Positions 14,798 to 17,961 of a stretch of 17,961 nucleotides of DNA are shown here, in pieces. The notes beneath the pieces were generated by a model that saw only the letters and a program-made list of their open reading frames with translations, did no database searches and had not been told where the DNA came from. Within the stretch, counting starts at the first letter, position 1, and every line of letters starts with the position of its first letter. A program made the position numbers and the translations under genes. The DNA is from an uncultured Clostridia bacterium (GTDB lineage: Bacteria > Bacillota > Clostridia > Christensenellales > DTU072): positions 1 through 17,961 of the forward strand of contig CAKRAY010000019.1 of NCBI GenBank assembly GCA_934296355.1, in the 5' to 3' direction.

Positions 14798-17449
14798 ATG
14801 GAAAAAGCAGTTTTACAAGCAATAAAAAAAGACGACTTAAAGTCGTTCGAAGAGTTATATAAAACTTCTGACGTAGGAACCTTTTGCTACGGGCGTTTTC
14901 CCGTGCTTAGCCTACTATATTTGTATAACTCGAAGAAAATAATAAAAAAATACTTCTCCTCGCTCCTTACCGTAGACGAATACAAGTTTTTACCCGAAGA
15001 CGTTCCTTCCTACGTTCTTTTCATCAAAAAAGCGTCTAAATGTATAAGGCTCTACCCGGACGGAACCGTCGTTTCTCCGTTGGAAATGATGATGATTCTC
15101 GACAAAAGCAAGGACCTAAAAAAGGCTTACGCGCTCGCGAAAAAAAATCCGACGATAAAAGCCAATCTCAAAAAGATATACAGAATTAAATACGACCTGG
15201 ACGTCAAATACGACGGCGACTTAATCCTCGCCGAAAAACGCCCTCTTACCAAGGGAGAAAAGAAGAAAATTCTTATCGGCGCGCTCGGCTCATTCCTCAT
15301 TGTTTGCTTATGTATAAGCACCCCGTTCGTGGTCAACGTTTTTTACCCGTTCATTCCGTCGGGAAATAATCCGAACGACCCGTCTGACGACTCGACCCCG
15401 ATTACCGTTACCGTAAGCGAAATAAAAGAAGTTACTTTCAAAAGTAAAAACACGTATAACTTGTCCGCCGGTTCAGTCCTAACCGTGTCCGAAACGATAG
15501 CGACCTCGTCTTGTAAAATTAACGGCAACAAAAACGTAGTCGCGGTAAAGACGAATACCTATCCCCTATTCAAAAAAATCGACGGCACGATTAAAGATGT
15601 CACTTTCGACTTCGGCGAAATCGATTTAAGCGTTACCGAAGCCACCTCCTTGCTATGCGACGAGAACGCCGGCACGCTCGATAACGTCACTATTAAGGTT
15701 AACGGCAAAATCACGACTTCGGTTCTTAAAGAGCCGACTTCGGACGCCCAAAGTTCGCTTGACGACGTTTATAACGACGTCAACAAAAAAACGTACGTTA
15801 CTTTAAGCGGCATGACTTACTATAACTCCGGCACGATAAAAAACAGCGTGGCGCATCTTGACCTATCCCTTAGCGGCGCGGTAAAAGCGAACTCTTGTTT
15901 CAGCGCGTTCGCCGCATTAAACACCGGCACAATCTCCTATTGCGAAACTACCGGAACGATAAACGCTGACACCATGGACGTAAGCGGAACGGTTAACTTT
16001 AACTATTCGAGCGTCGTAGGATGCGTTAATTCCGCAAGCATTACTCAAGTTTCTTCCTTCGACGGCTGGTCGCCGCTTGTAGCGGGTATCGCCGTAACCA
16101 ATGCAAACACGATAAAAAAATGCGAGAACAAAGGCGCGCTTAAAGTGAGTAGCAACGCGCCGAAAACTAACGATAATACCCTTCGCTACGTAAGAGCGAG
16201 CGGCATTACGCAAGATAACTACGGCGTTATCGATTCTTGTAATAACGAAGCGAATATTGAAGCAAGCGGCGTTTTCGCCAGAGTCGAAACTGCGGGTATC
16301 GCGGGAAACAACCTCTACTATAAGTACGCCGGCTCGGTATTGTCGTCCGCAAATAGCGGAAAATTGTCCTCTACCGTTGACCAAGGCAAGATTTTTACGG
16401 CGGGAATAGTCGCTTGCGTTTCCGACGGAAAGATTCACGGCAATACCTCCGACGGAGAAATTTCTTACACGCAAACGGGCGAAAACTACGAATATAACGA
16501 GGTTTTTGCGGGCGGTATCATCGCTTTCTCCAGAAGTACCGACTTCCCCGGTTTTATGTCGACTACGCTGTCTTCTTGTAATTCTACCGCCGTTATAAAC
16601 GGTTCGGTAGAGGGTTCGACCGTGGTTTGCGGCGGTATCGCGGGTTACGGAAGCAATATAGCCGTTTCCGAATGTCTTTCAAAAAGCAAGAAAATCGCGA
16701 TTTCCGGGAAAAGCGGAACCGACGAACAAACTTTGAGTTTAGGCGGTATCATAGGAATGAACCACAATTATTCTCAAATCGTAAACTGTTTGAATAAATC
16801 GACCCTTCGGTCGGAATACGTCGGAGAGCAAGCGATCGGCGGCATTGCCGGAGATAATTATCGCGTCGTCGCTAATTCCGTCAATTACGGCAGTTTATAC
16901 GTTAAAAGCGACGACCTTGCATACGTCGGCGGCATCGTTGGCAACAATATCGTTATGTCCGCTATCGCGCATGTCACTCGTTGCGTTTCCGAAGGCAAGA
17001 TTATAGAAGAAGTCGATTCAAACGTTCATTTCATCGGCGGTGTTGCGGGATACAATCGTAGTCTTACTACCGAAACCGGCGTTTCTTACTCGGCTATTAT
17101 CAATAATTCTTACGCCGCAAACGAAGTAACTCGCGCCGAGAACGAAGTAACTCGCAGGAAATCTTCTCGCTACGGCGGCGTAGTCGGACTTTGCGACGAA
17201 TTCGGATATTTGAATAACAAAATCGGCCATGCAGTCCTATCGTCGAATATAACCTACTATATAGAAGACGTCGCGTTCTTCGAAGCCGACGAATCGGTCT
17301 ACGACGTCGGATATTATTTGCAAGATAATAAGGACGTAAAAGCCACCGATAATCTAGTTAAAGACTCGCGCGCGAAAACTCTCGAAAGTCTAAAAAACAA
17401 CTCCGCCTATGAAGATATCATAGACGGAGTTAATACGCTCAATAAGTAG
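14798..17449 (+). CDS. Single-pass membrane protein: cytoplasmic helical domain plus extracellular GLUG-like repeats
   Basis: An 883-residue protein. The ATG lies 24 bases after the coiled-coil gene and has no visible Shine-Dalgarno, suggesting coupling or read-through. Residues 1-155 have no signal peptide and look helical, with an ankyrin-like feel (LQAIKKDDLKSFEELY, then LSLLYLYNSKKIIKKY). A basic segment, KRPLTKGEKKK, precedes a transmembrane helix at about 158-183, so the topology should be N-terminus inside, C-terminus outside. After a P/N/D-rich linker (185-200) comes a long beta-rich region with about a dozen GLUG-like units: GGIAGYGS at 612, GGIIGMNH near 649, GGIAGDNY near 681, GGIVGNN near 711, GGVAGYN near 747, GGVVG near 793, each followed by a C or S and a NxGxI turn. 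GLUG repeats occur in cell-surface proteins and probably form a beta-helix. The ligand is unknown. The 3' end also carries the terminator of the opposing transporter gene. Confidence 0.9.
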   Translation: MEKAVLQAIKKDDLKSFEELYKTSDVGTFCYGRFPVLSLLYLYNSKKIIKKYFSSLLTVDEYKFLPEDVPSYVLFIKKASKCIRLYPDGTVVSPLEMMMILDKSKDLKKAYALAKKNPTIKANLKKIYRIKYDLDVKYDGDLILAEKRPLTKGEKKKILIGALGSFLIVCLCISTPFVVNVFYPFIPSGNNPNDPSDDSTPITVTVSEIKEVTFKSKNTYNLSAGSVLTVSETIATSSCKINGNKNVVAVKTNTYPLFKKIDGTIKDVTFDFGEIDLSVTEATSLLCDENAGTLDNVTIKVNGKITTSVLKEPTSDAQSSLDDVYNDVNKKTYVTLSGMTYYNSGTIKNSVAHLDLSLSGAVKANSCFSAFAALNTGTISYCETTGTINADTMDVSGTVNFNYSSVVGCVNSASITQVSSFDGWSPLVAGIAVTNANTIKKCENKGALKVSSNAPKTNDNTLRYVRASGITQDNYGVIDSCNNEANIEASGVFARVETAGIAGNNLYYKYAGSVLSSANSGKLSSTVDQGKIFTAGIVACVSDGKIHGNTSDGEISYTQTGENYEYNEVFAGGIIAFSRSTDFPGFMSTTLSSCNSTAVINGSVEGSTVVCGGIAGYGSNIAVSECLSKSKKIAISGKSGTDEQTLSLGGIIGMNHNYSQIVNCLNKSTLRSEYVGEQAIGGIAGDNYRVVANSVNYGSLYVKSDDLAYVGGIVGNNIVMSAIAHVTRCVSEGKIIEEVDSNVHFIGGVAGYNRSLTTETGVSYSAIINNSYAANEVTRAENEVTRRKSSRYGGVVGLCDEFGYLNNKIGHAVLSSNITYYIEDVAFFEADESVYDVGYYLQDNKDVKATDNLVKDSRAKTLESLKNNSAYEDIIDGVNTLNK
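17120..17155 (+). repeat. Short in-frame tandem duplication in the GLUG gene
   Basis: The 15-base AACGAAGTAACTCGC occurs at 17120-17134 and again at 17141-17155, a 21-base period, encoding NEVTR-AE-NEVTR. The period is a whole number of codons, so the frame is kept. It looks like a recent slippage duplication between two GLUG-like units. Confidence 0.7.
17391..17429 (-). terminator. Intrinsic terminator of the transporter gene, inside the convergent GLUG gene
   Basis: On the minus strand 17429-17401 folds into a 12-bp stem (CTCCG, T, CTATGA pairing with TCATAG, G, CGGAG) with a 5-base loop, followed at once by TTGTTTTTTA. The one non-Watson-Crick position is a U-G wobble in the minus-strand RNA but a C-A mismatch in the plus-strand RNA, and only the minus strand has the U-run. 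It starts about 30 bases after the transporter stop and lies within the last 60 bases of the opposing gene. Confidence 0.75.
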
Positions 17450-17459
17450 AATAATTACT

Positions 17460-17961
17460 TTATTCCTCGCTCGGCGCGCTTACGGTATTGTTTTGTCGCG
17501 CCAGCGTTTCCTCTATTTTCTTTTTGTCGAGTTTCAAACGCGAGAAAATGAATATTCCCGCGCCCACAAACACTATCACGCCCACGCAAAGTATCCAGCC
17601 TATTCCCGAACTTGCTTTTTCCGTTTGTGTCGCCGCTCCGCTCACGAACCCGATCGCGCTTAACAAAGAAGTCGATACCGTGGTGACGATACCTTGCCCC
17701 GCTTTATAGCAAAAAGTCATTACGCCCGCGTACGTTCCCGTTTTATCCTCGCCCGTCAACGCTTTTTGAATTACCACGACGTCGCCGACCAAAGCGAGCG
17801 GCATCGAATACAGTACGCCCGTGCCGAACCCGGCAATCATAAGCGGCGGCGCGAGCAATACTACGCCCAAAACGGCGAGATCACCCGCTAAAAGCGTGTT
17901 TATTTGTTTCCTTAATAAGAACTCGACGAACAGTAAAACGCAACCTACGAAACTTATTATC
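17460..17961 (-). CDS. GPH/MFS-type cation-sugar symporter, C-terminal part (5' end beyond window)
   Basis: The frame runs from the window edge to a TAA at 17460-17462, about 166 residues, with no real start in view (the in-frame TTG at 17870 is internal). At least four hydrophobic helices are visible, including IISFVGCVLLLVFEFLL, the stretch around LAPPLMIAGFGTGVLY, and GWILCVGVIVFVGAGIFIF near the end. The segment MPLALVGDVVVIQKALTGED followed by GTYAGVMTFCYKAGQG matches the conserved D-x-x-x-x-x-x-x-TG-x-x-x-x-G-x-x-x-G-x-x-x-F-x-x-K-x-G-Q pattern of glycoside-pentoside-hexuronide symporters (the MelB-like MFS_2 family). The likely role is cation-coupled uptake of a sugar or glycoside. It ends in a charged cytoplasmic tail, LKLDKKKIEETLARQ. 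It converges on the GLUG gene with 10 bases between stops. Confidence 0.85.
   Translation of the reverse strand, partial: IISFVGCVLLFVEFLLRKQINTLLAGDLAVLGVVLLAPPLMIAGFGTGVLYSMPLALVGDVVVIQKALTGEDKTGTYAGVMTFCYKAGQGIVTTVSTSLLSAIGFVSGAATQTEKASSGIGWILCVGVIVFVGAGIFIFSRLKLDKKKIEETLARQNNTVSAPSEE

Noticed and set aside
17470..17505. GGCGC...GCGCC as a plus-strand terminator for the GLUG gene
   Set aside because: The stem is only 5 bp with a loop of over 20 bases and has no U-run; it lies in the transporter coding sequence.

Overview
The window looks like a chromosomal segment of a low-to-moderate GC Gram-positive bacterium, probably a gut-type member of the Clostridia (Bacillota). The evidence is strong AGGAGG-type ribosome binding sites, extended -10 promoters, a lipoprotein and a large surface protein carrying BspA-like leucine-rich and MBG-like repeats, membrane anchoring without a visible LPXTG motif, and a GPH-type sugar transporter. 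TAA, TAG and TGA all act as stops here, so the ordinary bacterial code applies. A Christensenellales/Borkfalkia-like origin is my impression only.

Layout. Minus strand, 1-7545: a surface-protein operon with a good promoter (7517-7545), a 1412-residue signal-peptide/MBG-repeat/C-terminal-membrane-anchor protein (3248-7486), then, 35 bases on, a lipoprotein with an InlB-type repeat and BspA-like leucine-rich repeats (1-3212, running off the window). Minus strand, 7550-10445: two translationally coupled FAD-dependent proteins, a HI0933/BaiN-family flavoprotein (9152-10234) and a COG2509-type FAD dehydrogenase (7614-9155). They are preceded by a near-consensus promoter and a leader of about 176 bases with mutually exclusive pairing arms.

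Plus strand, 10545-17449: four genes in one direction. The first two overlap by ATGA: a divergent class-I release-factor paralogue that keeps the GGQ peptidyl-tRNA hydrolysis motif but has lost the stop-codon-reading loop, and a superfamily 1 helicase with C-terminal helical repeats. Then come a 238-residue coiled-coil protein and an 883-residue single-pass membrane protein with a cytoplasmic N-terminal domain and an extracellular series of GLUG-like repeats. Minus strand, 17391-17961: the end of a GPH/MFS transporter gene, whose intrinsic terminator lies inside the 3' end of the convergent GLUG gene.

The most interesting unit is the release-factor-like/helicase pair. Its layout suggests a stop-codon-independent peptide-release (ribosome rescue) or translation-linked defence module not matching the prfH-rtcB arrangement I know. 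This is inference: the sequence shows the motifs, the missing loop and the coupling, not the function.
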